Below, piece after piece: positions 36,103 through 44,532 of a stretch of 64,000 nucleotides of DNA. A program made the translations under genes and the position numbers. Every line of letters begins with the position of its first letter. Position 1 is the first letter of the stretch. This DNA is from Algoriphagus formosus. GTDB taxonomy: Bacteria; Bacteroidota; Bacteroidia; Cytophagales; Cyclobacteriaceae. The stretch covers positions 124,001 to 188,000 of the forward strand of contig NZ_NIUC01000003.1 of assembly GCF_002807035.1 (NCBI RefSeq), read 5' to 3'. The notes beneath the pieces are model-generated. The model was not told where the DNA came from and did not search any database. It worked only from the letters and a program-made list of their open reading frames with translations.

Positions 36103-37224
36103 ATGGTTAGGAGTGATTTTGATATTAGAGATGCTCAAAGCCTAGAAGATATAGTAGATTGCATCGAAGAAGGTACTTACGGCGAAGCACCAAAGAACTT
36201 AATTTCATTTTTAGATAGCTTGCCACAAACTCCCGCCATGAACTTTCTTAGGACATTGACTGTCCCTTTTTTATTTCATGATTTTGAGGATAATATTCAA
36301 CTAGAAAAGGATCCGATCAGCCATTTTTCTACTACACTCCTAGAGTTGAAAGAGAAAATAATGGGTCTGGTAGCTATGGGGAATTATGAGAGAGTCTTTT
36401 CCGGAGCGCTTGAATATACTCCTGAGGATACCTTTGCCAAAGAAATAAAGGTGCATACAGGGCAACATTATGGGACTTTATTCAGTGCTTTTGACTCCAA
36501 AAGCTATTTTGAGGAAGCCAAAAAATTACTGGAACTTCGATTAAACCGAAATGGAATATCTTTTTCAGACTTAAGCAAGTTGACCGTGCTTGATCAAGGC
36601 TGTGGGGGTGGGCGGTACACCACCGCGTGGAAATTACTAGGCTCTAAGGCTTGTACAGGGATTGATTTTTCAGAGATAGGGCTGGAAGATGCCAAAAAAA
36701 GAGTTTCCATGGCCAATATCGATAATGTAGATTTTGTACAAGGATCAGTATTAGAAATGCCCTTTGACGAGGATACTTTCGATATTGTTTACAGCAACGG
36801 GGTGTTGCATCATACAGAAGATTGGAAAAAAGGCATTTCTGAACAGCTGAGGGTATTAAAATCAGGTGGATGGGGTTGGCAATATTTAATCGAGAAACCA
36901 GGAGGTATTTTTTGGGATCAAATTGAAATTCTAAGGGCAATACTTCGTAAAGTGCCAAAACCTTTTGCCCAACAAACCCTGAAGGGCCTAGGTATTCCTC
37001 CGAATCGAATTTTTTATATGCTTGACCATGTGATGGTTCCAATCAATACTCGGATTACCCCTGATGAACTTTCCGAAGAATTAAAAAGAAATGGTGCGAT
37101 TGAAATAGTTCGATTGAATAGAGGTGCTGATTTTGATAGAGTAGAGCATATCTATCAAAACGTGCCGGGAGCCAAAGAAAAATTCGGAGTAGGGGAAAAC
37201 AGATTTGTATTTAAGAAAGGATGA
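36103..37224 (+). CDS. SAM-dependent class I methyltransferase with long N-terminal extension
   Basis: The product of 373 residues contains a Rossmann methyltransferase domain from about residue 155: motif I VLDQGCGGGRYT near 161, then GIDFSE, and the post-motif VYSNGVLHHTEDW near 228. The first 150 residues have no motif I recognise and are probably an accessory or substrate domain. Position between neuC and neuA suggests methylation of a sugar or of a repeat-unit residue, perhaps the nonulosonate itself. A 152-base gap with hairpin repeats follows, unlike the tight spacing elsewhere. Confidence 0.8.
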   Translation: MVRSDFDIRDAQSLEDIVDCIEEGTYGEAPKNLISFLDSLPQTPAMNFLRTLTVPFLFHDFEDNIQLEKDPISHFSTTLLELKEKIMGLVAMGNYERVFSGALEYTPEDTFAKEIKVHTGQHYGTLFSAFDSKSYFEEAKKLLELRLNRNGISFSDLSKLTVLDQGCGGGRYTTAWKLLGSKACTGIDFSEIGLEDAKKRVSMANIDNVDFVQGSVLEMPFDEDTFDIVYSNGVLHHTEDWKKGISEQLRVLKSGGWGWQYLIEKPGGIFWDQIEILRAILRKVPKPFAQQTLKGLGIPPNRIFYMLDHVMVPINTRITPDELSEELKRNGAIEIVRLNRGADFDRVEHIYQNVPGAKEKFGVGENRFVFKKG

Positions 37225-37376
37225 GATCGAGCCTGTCTGAGGCAGATAGGCATGAAGGAGTCGACGCACTTGGGATGAAGGTCATAAATGCGAGATTCTC
37301 CCGAATAGTGTTCGGGACAGGCCATGTGACAGCTGAAAACCAATTATAACCATATGAAAATGCCTTTTTCGAAATA
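37225..37376 (+). repeat. Intergenic element with two hairpins, REP-like
   Basis: The gap carries two strong hairpins. One at 37231-37251 is a 9-pair stem with one G.T pair and a 3-base loop (gcctgtctg / gcagataggc side). The other at 37299-37317 is a perfect 7-pair stem, TCCCGAA / TTCGGGA, with a 5-base loop. Neither has a T-tract, so they are not typical terminators. The first resembles the short palindromic GCCTG...CAGGC units scattered in many Bacteroidota genomes; a related palindrome occurs at 61333-61356. The gap splits an otherwise close-packed operon. Confidence 0.6.
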
Positions 37377-38081
37377 ATGAAAATCCTAGGCCTTATTCCA
37401 GCTCGAGGTGGCTCCAAGGGTATTCCCGGGAAAAATATCAAACTCCTAAACGGTAAGCCTCTTTTAGCTTATACCTTTGAATCAGCTCAGAAAAGCAGTT
37501 TATTATCTAAAACTATCCTGAGCTCAGATGATGCGGAGATTATTCAAACTGCCCAAGAACTAGGATTGGAGGTGCCTTTTGTCAGGCCGACAAATCTAGC
37601 TGATGATAAAAGCCCTACATTACCCGTAATTCAGCACGCACTTCGATTTTTTTTAGAAAAGGGAGAGAACTTTGATGCAGTTTGTTTGCTGCAGACTACT
37701 TATCCTTTCAGAGCTTCAGGATTGATAGATAAAGCTATTGAGAAATTTATCCAAATGGATGTGGATGCGCTGATTTCAGTTTTGCCGGTTCCTCATGAGT
37801 TCAACCCCCATTGGGTATTCGAACCAGATAATTCAGGTCTACTAAATATCTCCACTGGCGAGAAAAAAATAATATCCCGACGTCAAGATTTACCTCCTGC
37901 ATACATTCGGGATGGAGCTATTTATCTCACTAAGGCAAAAACACTATTGGAAGAGGGCTCTTTATATGGTGATAGTTTAACCTATTTCGAGACAGACCCA
38001 TCTAATTATGTCAATTTAGATACCTTTCAAGATTGGCAAAAAGCAGAAGAATTGGTTTTAAGATTATCCCCCAAAATCTAA
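37377..38081 (+). CDS. neuA: CMP-nonulosonate cytidylyltransferase, NeuA type
   Basis: This acylneuraminate cytidylyltransferase of 234 residues has LIPARGGSKGIPGKN at residues 6-20, SSDDAEI, LLQTTYPFR and the acidic end of the active site near YIRDGAIY. It is a paralogue of PseF at 4523 but with the KGIPGKN form common in NeuA/LegF rather than KRIPRKN. It would activate the product of the NeuB-like synthase at 33933. The stop at 38081 abuts the ATG of the second AsnB-like gene without a gap. Confidence 0.9.
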   Translation: MKILGLIPARGGSKGIPGKNIKLLNGKPLLAYTFESAQKSSLLSKTILSSDDAEIIQTAQELGLEVPFVRPTNLADDKSPTLPVIQHALRFFLEKGENFDAVCLLQTTYPFRASGLIDKAIEKFIQMDVDALISVLPVPHEFNPHWVFEPDNSGLLNISTGEKKIISRRQDLPPAYIRDGAIYLTKAKTLLEEGSLYGDSLTYFETDPSNYVNLDTFQDWQKAEELVLRLSPKI

Positions 38082-39776
38082 ATGTGCGGAGTTGCAGCTA
38101 TTGTAGGGCCTAAGGCTAGTCTTCAGAATCTCGAAGGAATGCTTGCCTTTCAGCATCATAGAGGGCCTGATTTTACAGGATATTGGGTTGAACCAAATCA
38201 AATTGCCCTTGGTCATAATAGACTCTCAATTATTGACCTCTCGGCTGCTGCTAATCAGCCTTTTGTGTCCTCAGATGGAAGATACCACTTGGTTTTCAAT
38301 GGAGAGATTTACAATTACCTTGAATTAAAGCAAAAACTTCGTTTTGATTTTGAATTCAAAACCAATTCTGATACGGAGGTACTACTCGCTGCATTTATAA
38401 AATGGGGCAAAGAATGCCTTGCAGAATTAAATGGGATGTTCGCTTTTATCATTTGGGATAAAAAAGACCAATCCCTTTTTGCTGCTAGGGACCGATTTGG
38501 GGTGAAGCCATTATATTTTTCTCAACTTGCAGATTCTCTGATTTTGAGTTCTGAGATTCGTCCTCACTGGCAAATTGGCATTCCCAAAGTTCCAAATTCT
38601 GATGTTTGGCATTCCTATTTGACCAAAGGACAATATGGTATGCCTGACGAGACATTCTGGAAAGGAATTCATCAAATCCCCGGAGGTCACTATCTGACCT
38701 TCAAGAATGGTGATATTGAAATTCGATCCTGGTATGACTTCGTTGCTAGGTCTATGGCACTCATGAATCATCAGGAAAATGATGAGGAAGCTTACATTCT
38801 CGATTTGCTCAAGGACTCGGTACAGCTAAGGTTTAGGGCAGATGTTCCAGTTGGCTTTAATTTGAGTGGAGGACTTGATTCCAGCACTTTGTTGGCATTA
38901 GTTTCTGATGCTTATCCAGATGAAAAAAAAATAGAGGCATTTACGTTCTTCACAGGTGATGAGCGATATGATGAACTGCCTTGGGTTAGGCAGATGCTAG
39001 TTGGAAAGCCTTACCCTCTGAATACCTGTAAGCTGGAAGTGTCAGATATTCCTCACCTCACTCAGAAAATAGCCTCGGTTCAGGATGAACCTTTTGGAGG
39101 TATTCCCACTCTTGCCTATGCTAAGGTATTTGAAGAAGCGAGAAAGAAAGGAATTTTGGTTTTGTTGGATGGTCAAGGCTCTGATGAGGCTTGGGCAGGC
39201 TATGATTATTATTTAAAAAACACCACATCTTTAATTCAGGGGACTAATACCTCGCCCGTAAGGCCTGAAGCCCTCACGAATAGCTTAAAGAGCATGGGGA
39301 GTAGAGAAATACCTATGCCATTCTCTGATGAACTGCTGAATAAACAATTTCGAGATATATTCTACACAAAAATTCCCCGTGCACTTAGGTTTAATGATAG
39401 GGTAAGTATGGCTTTTAGTACTGAGTTGCGCGAACCTTTCTTGGATTATAGGCTGGTTGAATACGTCTTTTCAAGATCCAGGGATTTTAAAATTAAAGAT
39501 GGTCAGCAAAAATGGCTCCTACGAAAAATTGCTGCTAAATACTTAGGAGATGATATCGCTCTAGCTCCCAAAAGACCACTTCAGACTCCTCAGCGTGAAT
39601 GGCTTGGTGGTCCACTAGCCTCATGGGTAGAAGAAAAAATAGAATTTCTCAAAGCAAATATTGATTGGTTTGATTCAGAAAGCTTAGATGTGATATGGAA
39701 AGAGTATAAAAATGGAAATCAAGAGAACAGTTTTTACATCTGGCAGTGGGTAAATACAGCGGAGGTATTGCAATGA
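38082..39776 (+). CDS. AsnB-type glutamine-dependent amidotransferase, copy 2
   Basis: The product of 564 residues begins MCGVAA with the Cys2 nucleophile, then HHRGPDFTG and FNGEIYNYLEL. The synthetase half has the canonical LSGGLDSSTLLAL pyrophosphatase loop, DGQGSDEAWAGYDYY and REPFLDYRLVEY. It is the shortest of the three copies and clearly different in sequence, so the three probably act on different substrates. It directly follows neuA and overlaps the next transferase gene by ATGA. Likely role: amidation of a sugar carboxylate, either a uronic acid or the C1 carboxylate region of a nonulosonate. Confidence 0.85.
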   Translation: MCGVAAIVGPKASLQNLEGMLAFQHHRGPDFTGYWVEPNQIALGHNRLSIIDLSAAANQPFVSSDGRYHLVFNGEIYNYLELKQKLRFDFEFKTNSDTEVLLAAFIKWGKECLAELNGMFAFIIWDKKDQSLFAARDRFGVKPLYFSQLADSLILSSEIRPHWQIGIPKVPNSDVWHSYLTKGQYGMPDETFWKGIHQIPGGHYLTFKNGDIEIRSWYDFVARSMALMNHQENDEEAYILDLLKDSVQLRFRADVPVGFNLSGGLDSSTLLALVSDAYPDEKKIEAFTFFTGDERYDELPWVRQMLVGKPYPLNTCKLEVSDIPHLTQKIASVQDEPFGGIPTLAYAKVFEEARKKGILVLLDGQGSDEAWAGYDYYLKNTTSLIQGTNTSPVRPEALTNSLKSMGSREIPMPFSDELLNKQFRDIFYTKIPRALRFNDRVSMAFSTELREPFLDYRLVEYVFSRSRDFKIKDGQQKWLLRKIAAKYLGDDIALAPKRPLQTPQREWLGGPLASWVEEKIEFLKANIDWFDSESLDVIWKEYKNGNQENSFYIWQWVNTAEVLQ

Positions 39777-41155
39777 AGCGAATTTGTTTTTTAATCCCCG
39801 ACGGCGTTGGTATTCGCAACTATCTGTATTCTGATATACTTCGAGATTTAAAATCAGAAGGTTTTGAGCTTTCTGTATGGCATGGTCTTGATCCAAAAAT
39901 CATAGATCAATCTCAACTAAGAATAGGTTTTAGACCGGAATCTTTTCCCCTTGCTACCTTCAAAGAAGATGCTGTTACTCAGCTTTTCCGGGAATCTACC
40001 TGCTATGCTCGTCTGTTGAGGGGACAAGAAATCACTTCAAACCCCACAATTCTTTCGAATTGGCATAATGGGAAATTCTCTTTTCAAAAGAAAATGCTAA
40101 TTAAGCTTTCTGAATTGCTAGGTAGGACCTTTAGGAAGTATGAGAATATTCTCCAAACAGAAAAGCTTCTAGTTTCACGGCTAAGAGGTAGTCAGGCATA
40201 TAAAATTTATAAAAAGCAGCTTTCTGAAATCAAGCCTGATGTTTTGTTTTGTACTCATCAACGAATGCCGGCAGCGACACCTGCGATGCTGGCAGCATCA
40301 GACCTCGGCATCAAGACAGTAACAGCTATTTTTTCATGGGATAATTTGCCAAAAGCAAGGCTTGCAATCCGCCCGGACTACTATCTAGTGTGGTCTGAAT
40401 ATATGGCAAAGGAACTACAGTTTTTTTATCCAGAAATCAAGGAAGACCAAATACGTGTCACTGGAACACCTCAGTTTGACTTCTATACAAAGACTGATGA
40501 TATCATGTCCAGAGAAGAATTTGCAGCCGAATTTGGACTTGACCCTGAAAAGAAATGGGTTTGTTTTTCAGGAGATGATGCTAAAACTTCACCTCATGAT
40601 TCCTCCTATCTCAGAGATGTGGCAAAGGCACTCGCTGATCAGCAAGATATACAGCTTATTTTCAGACAAGTACCAGTAGAAACCACGGCAAGATATAGCA
40701 AAGTTCTGGAGGATTTTCCGAAGGTAGTTCATATCAACCCTTTCTGGGAAAAGGGGAAATATTGGCAACAGTTTTTCCCATATCCGAAAGATGTTTCGCA
40801 CTTGGTAAATTTGGCTTATCACTGTGCTACGGTAATCAACATTGGTTCCACAATGGCATTGGATTTTGCGCTTTTTGATCATCCTGGGCTTTTTTTGAAA
40901 TATGATCATGAAGAAAATCAAGAGTGGAAAACCGAAACAGTTTATCGGTTTCAACACTTCAAGTCTATGGATGGGCTTGATGCAGTTGGCTGGATTAATT
41001 CCAAGGATGAAATCCTGACTAAAGTCCGACTAGCAATCGATCATCCAGATAAAGTAGCCACCGACCGACAATTGTGGCTTAAAAAAATAACTGTAGATCC
41101 AAGGGTACAACCTGCCTCTAATAGAATTCTACAAGAATTAAAAAACCTGATCTAA
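39773..41155 (+). CDS. Putative GT-B-fold glycosyltransferase, unassigned family
   Basis: This cytoplasmic protein has 460 residues starting at ATG 39773, which overlaps the preceding stop. Segments such as VLFCTHQRMPAATPAML, VTAIFSWDNLPKARL, DYYLVWSEYMAKEL, IRVTGTPQFDFY and INIGSTMALDFALFDHPG look like the nucleotide-sugar-binding architecture of CDP-glycerol-transferase-like and UDP-GlcNAc-2-epimerase-like GT-B proteins. I cannot place it in a named family. Its location after neuA and an amidotransferase makes a transferase for an unusual acidic sugar plausible. Confidence 0.6.
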   Translation: MKRICFLIPDGVGIRNYLYSDILRDLKSEGFELSVWHGLDPKIIDQSQLRIGFRPESFPLATFKEDAVTQLFRESTCYARLLRGQEITSNPTILSNWHNGKFSFQKKMLIKLSELLGRTFRKYENILQTEKLLVSRLRGSQAYKIYKKQLSEIKPDVLFCTHQRMPAATPAMLAASDLGIKTVTAIFSWDNLPKARLAIRPDYYLVWSEYMAKELQFFYPEIKEDQIRVTGTPQFDFYTKTDDIMSREEFAAEFGLDPEKKWVCFSGDDAKTSPHDSSYLRDVAKALADQQDIQLIFRQVPVETTARYSKVLEDFPKVVHINPFWEKGKYWQQFFPYPKDVSHLVNLAYHCATVINIGSTMALDFALFDHPGLFLKYDHEENQEWKTETVYRFQHFKSMDGLDAVGWINSKDEILTKVRLAIDHPDKVATDRQLWLKKITVDPRVQPASNRILQELKNLI

Positions 41156-41162
41156 CTCGAAA

Positions 41163-42305
41163 ATGCACATTTGTTTTTTATCCCAAGAGTTTCCTCGAAA
41201 AGGAGCTTCTCATGGGGGAATAGGTACCTTTTTAGCAACTTTCACTCGATCCCTCATCAACCGCGGTCATCAAGTTACGGTGGTCGGGGTGACAGGAAGT
41301 AAGTTTGAAGATCAGGTGATGGATGGAGTTCGTGTTGTGAATTTTCCGGGTAGCAAAGCTCAGTTGATTGCTTGGTGGAGAAATTACCAGCGCGTGGATG
41401 ATTTTTTGACTACTCTTCACAAAGAGCATCCCATTGATATTGTAGAAGGCTCAGAGCTAACCTTGGCATTTTTGAACAAAAAGAAGGGGATAAAATATGT
41501 AATCAGATTGCATGGTGGACATCATTTTTTCGCAGAAGGAGAAAAGAGAAAAGTTAACAAGTGGAAGGCTTATCAGGAGAAAAAATCATTTTCAAAAGCT
41601 GATGCTTTTATCGCTGTTTCCAATTATGTAAAAACGCATACTGAAAAATTTCTTTCATACCACTCTAGGCCGATCGGGGTCATCAATTACCCAATAAACC
41701 TAGATAAATTCTATCCTTCTAATCCAAACAAAGTCAAACCATTTAGACTGGTTTTTGCAGGTACAGTCTGTGAAAAAAAGGGTATAAGGCAATTGATGCA
41801 GGCTATCCCATCCATTGCTTCAGATTTTCCTGATGTTCATTTGGAAGTGTTTGGTAGGGATTGGATGTTCCCAAACGGGAAATCTTATATAGAGTTTTTA
41901 AGGGAAACGATGCCAAAACTAGCCTTGGAAAAAACGACTTTCCATGGCCCTGTGGCTCATGATGAGCTACCCGGCCATTATGAACAAGCAGCGATCTGTA
42001 TATTCCCTTCTCACATGGAAACGCAGGGCTTGGTGGCACCGGAGGCTATGTCGATGGAGAAAGTAGTGGTTTTTTCTAAAACAGGCCCAGGTCCTGAGAC
42101 AATCAGCCATGGAGTAGATGGCTGGCTATGTGACCCTCATTCTCCTGAAGATATTTCGAAAACCGTGAGGGAGGCATTCAGCAAGCTGGATGAATTCGAA
42201 AAAATTGGTAAAGCAGCTAGAAAGAAAGTGATCTCCAAATTCGAAACCGAAATGGTCACCGATAAAAACCTTGCTTTTTATCAAAAGTTGATAGCCAAAA
42301 AATGA
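41163..42305 (+). CDS. Glycosyltransferase family 4
   Basis: This GT4 of 380 residues has an N-terminal acceptor domain with the loop FPRKGASHGGIGTFL and a donor domain with LVFAGTVCEKKGIRQLM and the signature CIFPSHMETQGLVAPEAMSMEKVVV. The N-terminal Gly-rich GGIG segment is the sugar-acceptor loop common in GT4. It starts 7 bases after the previous gene and overlaps the next GT4 by ATGA. It is the first of three consecutive GT4 genes, which probably build successive linkages of the block B repeat unit. Confidence 0.88.
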   Translation: MHICFLSQEFPRKGASHGGIGTFLATFTRSLINRGHQVTVVGVTGSKFEDQVMDGVRVVNFPGSKAQLIAWWRNYQRVDDFLTTLHKEHPIDIVEGSELTLAFLNKKKGIKYVIRLHGGHHFFAEGEKRKVNKWKAYQEKKSFSKADAFIAVSNYVKTHTEKFLSYHSRPIGVINYPINLDKFYPSNPNKVKPFRLVFAGTVCEKKGIRQLMQAIPSIASDFPDVHLEVFGRDWMFPNGKSYIEFLRETMPKLALEKTTFHGPVAHDELPGHYEQAAICIFPSHMETQGLVAPEAMSMEKVVVFSKTGPGPETISHGVDGWLCDPHSPEDISKTVREAFSKLDEFEKIGKAARKKVISKFETEMVTDKNLAFYQKLIAKK

Positions 42306-43444
42306 GGTTTTTGGTCGTAGGCCATGTAGTTCATAAGTATCAAAATGGTTCATACTATGCCTATGGACCCTATGTCAGGGAAATGAATCTCTGGTTTAAG
42401 TATGTGGACAAGGTTATTATAGTGGCACCTTTGAACAAGGAAATCGATCCAGATCCAATCGATTTGCCCTATAAGCACGATCAGGTAGTGTTTTTTCCAG
42501 TTCCTGAGTTTTCTACCCAGTCTGTAAAAAATATTTTATCTACGCTTTTTCACTTACCCGGAATTTTCTGGACTGTAATAACTGCCATGCGGTCGGCAGA
42601 CCATATTCATTTACGTTGCCCAGGTAACATGGGCTTAATTGGGGCTTTGGCGCAGTTTTTCTTTAGGAATAAAAATAAAACAGCTAAGTATGCTGGCAAT
42701 TGGGATAGGAGCAGTGATCAACCTTTTAGCTACAGGTTGCAGCAAAAAATTATATCTAGTCCATTTTTAGCTCCAAAAATGAGAGTTTTGGTTTACGGTG
42801 AGTGGCCAAACGAAACCGAAAATATTGTCCCGTTCTTCACAGCTACCTATTCAGAAAGAGATATTGTTCCCTTATCCAATAAAGAAATAAACCTGAAGAA
42901 GGAAATAAACCTCATATATGTAGGGGGCTTATACGATGGAAAGCAGCCCCTGATTTCGGCAAAGGTATTGTTGCAGCTAATCAAAAAAGGTTACTCTGTA
43001 AAGCTCGATTATTTTGGAGAGGGTCCTGAGAGAAAATCAATTGAAGACTTTCGAGATGGTAATAGTCTAGAGAATTCACTTTTCCTACATGGAAACGTCA
43101 AGGCAGATCAGGTGAAAAAAGCCTTTCAGGAGGCACATTTTCTTATTTTTATTTCGAAAAGTGAAGGATGGCCCAAAGTTGTGGCTGAATCTATGTTTTG
43201 GGGATGCTTGCCCGTAACCACTCCTGTTTCCTGCGTACCTCAAATGCTTGATTTTGGAAATCGTGGGGAATTGGTAAAGGGTCATGTGGAGGAGATTGCT
43301 GAGCGTGTTGAACACTTGATACTGGCCCCTGACTTATATCTTCAAAAATCCCAAAAGGCAGCGGCCTGGAGTAGATCTTACACTTTGGAGCGGTTTGAAT
43401 CTGAAATTAGATCGTTGATTTACCCAGAGAGTTTAGCGGGATGA
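42302..43444 (+). CDS. Glycosyltransferase family 4
   Basis: This GT4-like transferase has 380 residues. The donor domain has LIYVGGLYDGKQPLISAKVL, DYFGEGPERKSIE and HFLIFISKSEGWPKVVAESMFWGCLPV, which carries the EX7E-type pattern. The N-terminal half holds ADHIHLRCPGNMGLIG, usual for this group in Bacteroidota capsule loci. The start ATG overlaps the previous stop and the end overlaps the next gene (ATGA both times), so stoichiometric expression with its neighbours is likely. Donor and acceptor unknown. Confidence 0.85.
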   Translation: MRFLVVGHVVHKYQNGSYYAYGPYVREMNLWFKYVDKVIIVAPLNKEIDPDPIDLPYKHDQVVFFPVPEFSTQSVKNILSTLFHLPGIFWTVITAMRSADHIHLRCPGNMGLIGALAQFFFRNKNKTAKYAGNWDRSSDQPFSYRLQQKIISSPFLAPKMRVLVYGEWPNETENIVPFFTATYSERDIVPLSNKEINLKKEINLIYVGGLYDGKQPLISAKVLLQLIKKGYSVKLDYFGEGPERKSIEDFRDGNSLENSLFLHGNVKADQVKKAFQEAHFLIFISKSEGWPKVVAESMFWGCLPVTTPVSCVPQMLDFGNRGELVKGHVEEIAERVEHLILAPDLYLQKSQKAAAWSRSYTLERFESEIRSLIYPESLAG

Positions 43445-44532
43445 GAATTTTGCAACTGATAGATACTTTGGATCCCGGAGGAGCAGAGCGGATGGCTGTG
43501 AATATGGCGAATACATTCCATGAAATGCAAATCCCCAATTGTCTGGTTGTCAGTAGATCTCAAGGCCAACTAGGCACCCTAATCATAGATCAAAATTCGG
43601 TTTCCACTCTGGGGAAGAAAAATACATTTGATATAAAAGCCTTTTGGAAGTTACGGGCTATTGTACAAAAATTTAGGCCAGATATTATTCATGCTCACAG
43701 TACCTCTATTTACTGGGCTATTGGACTTAAGTTTATCTTTTCAAGGGCCAAACTCATTTGGCATGATCACTTGGGAATAAGTGAGGATGTCATAAAAAAC
43801 AATCCCCGTCATGAGCTCAGATGGATGGCGCCATGGATCGACTTGGTAATTACTGCAAATGAATCAACGTCTGATTTTTGGGTAGATCAAAAATTTAAGA
43901 GTGCAGACAAAATCCAATACTTAGCAAATTTTCCTTACTTGAAAGTCAAGAAAAAAGTAAAAAGTGATGTTTTTACTTTTTTGCACTTGGCTAATTTCAG
44001 ATCAGAAAAGGGCCAAAAAACCTTGATCTTGGCATCTAAAAGATTGTCCGATACAGGGTTGAAATTCAAGGCTCGGCTAGTAGGGAAAAAAGTCGATATT
44101 GACTGGTGGGAAGCCTGTAGTCAAATGATTTCGGAATTAGGGCTGGCAACTCATGTCTTTTTGGAAGAGGCAAGAGCTGATGTGGATCAATTAATGGCAG
44201 AAGTAGATGCTGGGCTGGTGGCCTCGGATAGGGAAGGTTTACCCGTTGCTTTGTTGGAGTATGGCTTGGCAGGTCTTCCCGTAATCAGTACTAATGTTGG
44301 GCAATGCCCCTCGGTATTGGAAAAGGGGAAGTACGGTGAGCTTGTGAATCCGGGAGATGCAATTGGCTTGGCGGATGCTATGGAAAAGCTGATGGCAAAC
44401 CCACAAACTGCCATAGAATCAGGTCAACGATTTCAAACCCACATTCATGAATCCTACGGGGCCTCATTTTTTATTGAAAAATATGCGGATATTTTGGAAC
44501 GAAATTTCCATCAGAAACTAACTCAAAATTGA
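43441..44532 (+). CDS. Glycosyltransferase family 4
   Basis: This GT4 of 363 residues begins MRILQLIDTLDPGGAERMAVNMA, the textbook N-terminal motif (here 23 residues in all, of which LDPGGAERM is the key part). The donor side has FLHLANFRSEKGQKTLI and VDAGLVASDREGLPVALLEYGLAGLPV. It overlaps the previous transferase by ATGA and the polymerase gene by TTGA. It is the third GT4 in the row and probably adds a residue to the block B repeat unit. Confidence 0.88.
   Translation: MRILQLIDTLDPGGAERMAVNMANTFHEMQIPNCLVVSRSQGQLGTLIIDQNSVSTLGKKNTFDIKAFWKLRAIVQKFRPDIIHAHSTSIYWAIGLKFIFSRAKLIWHDHLGISEDVIKNNPRHELRWMAPWIDLVITANESTSDFWVDQKFKSADKIQYLANFPYLKVKKKVKSDVFTFLHLANFRSEKGQKTLILASKRLSDTGLKFKARLVGKKVDIDWWEACSQMISELGLATHVFLEEARADVDQLMAEVDAGLVASDREGLPVALLEYGLAGLPVISTNVGQCPSVLEKGKYGELVNPGDAIGLADAMEKLMANPQTAIESGQRFQTHIHESYGASFFIEKYADILERNFHQKLTQN

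Noticed and set aside
37155..37343. A - strand open frame across the gap at 37225-37376 as a small gene
   Set aside because: It overlaps the end of the methyltransferase gene and a repeat-like hairpin element and has no start context or recognisable domain; an accidental frame in a repeat is more likely.
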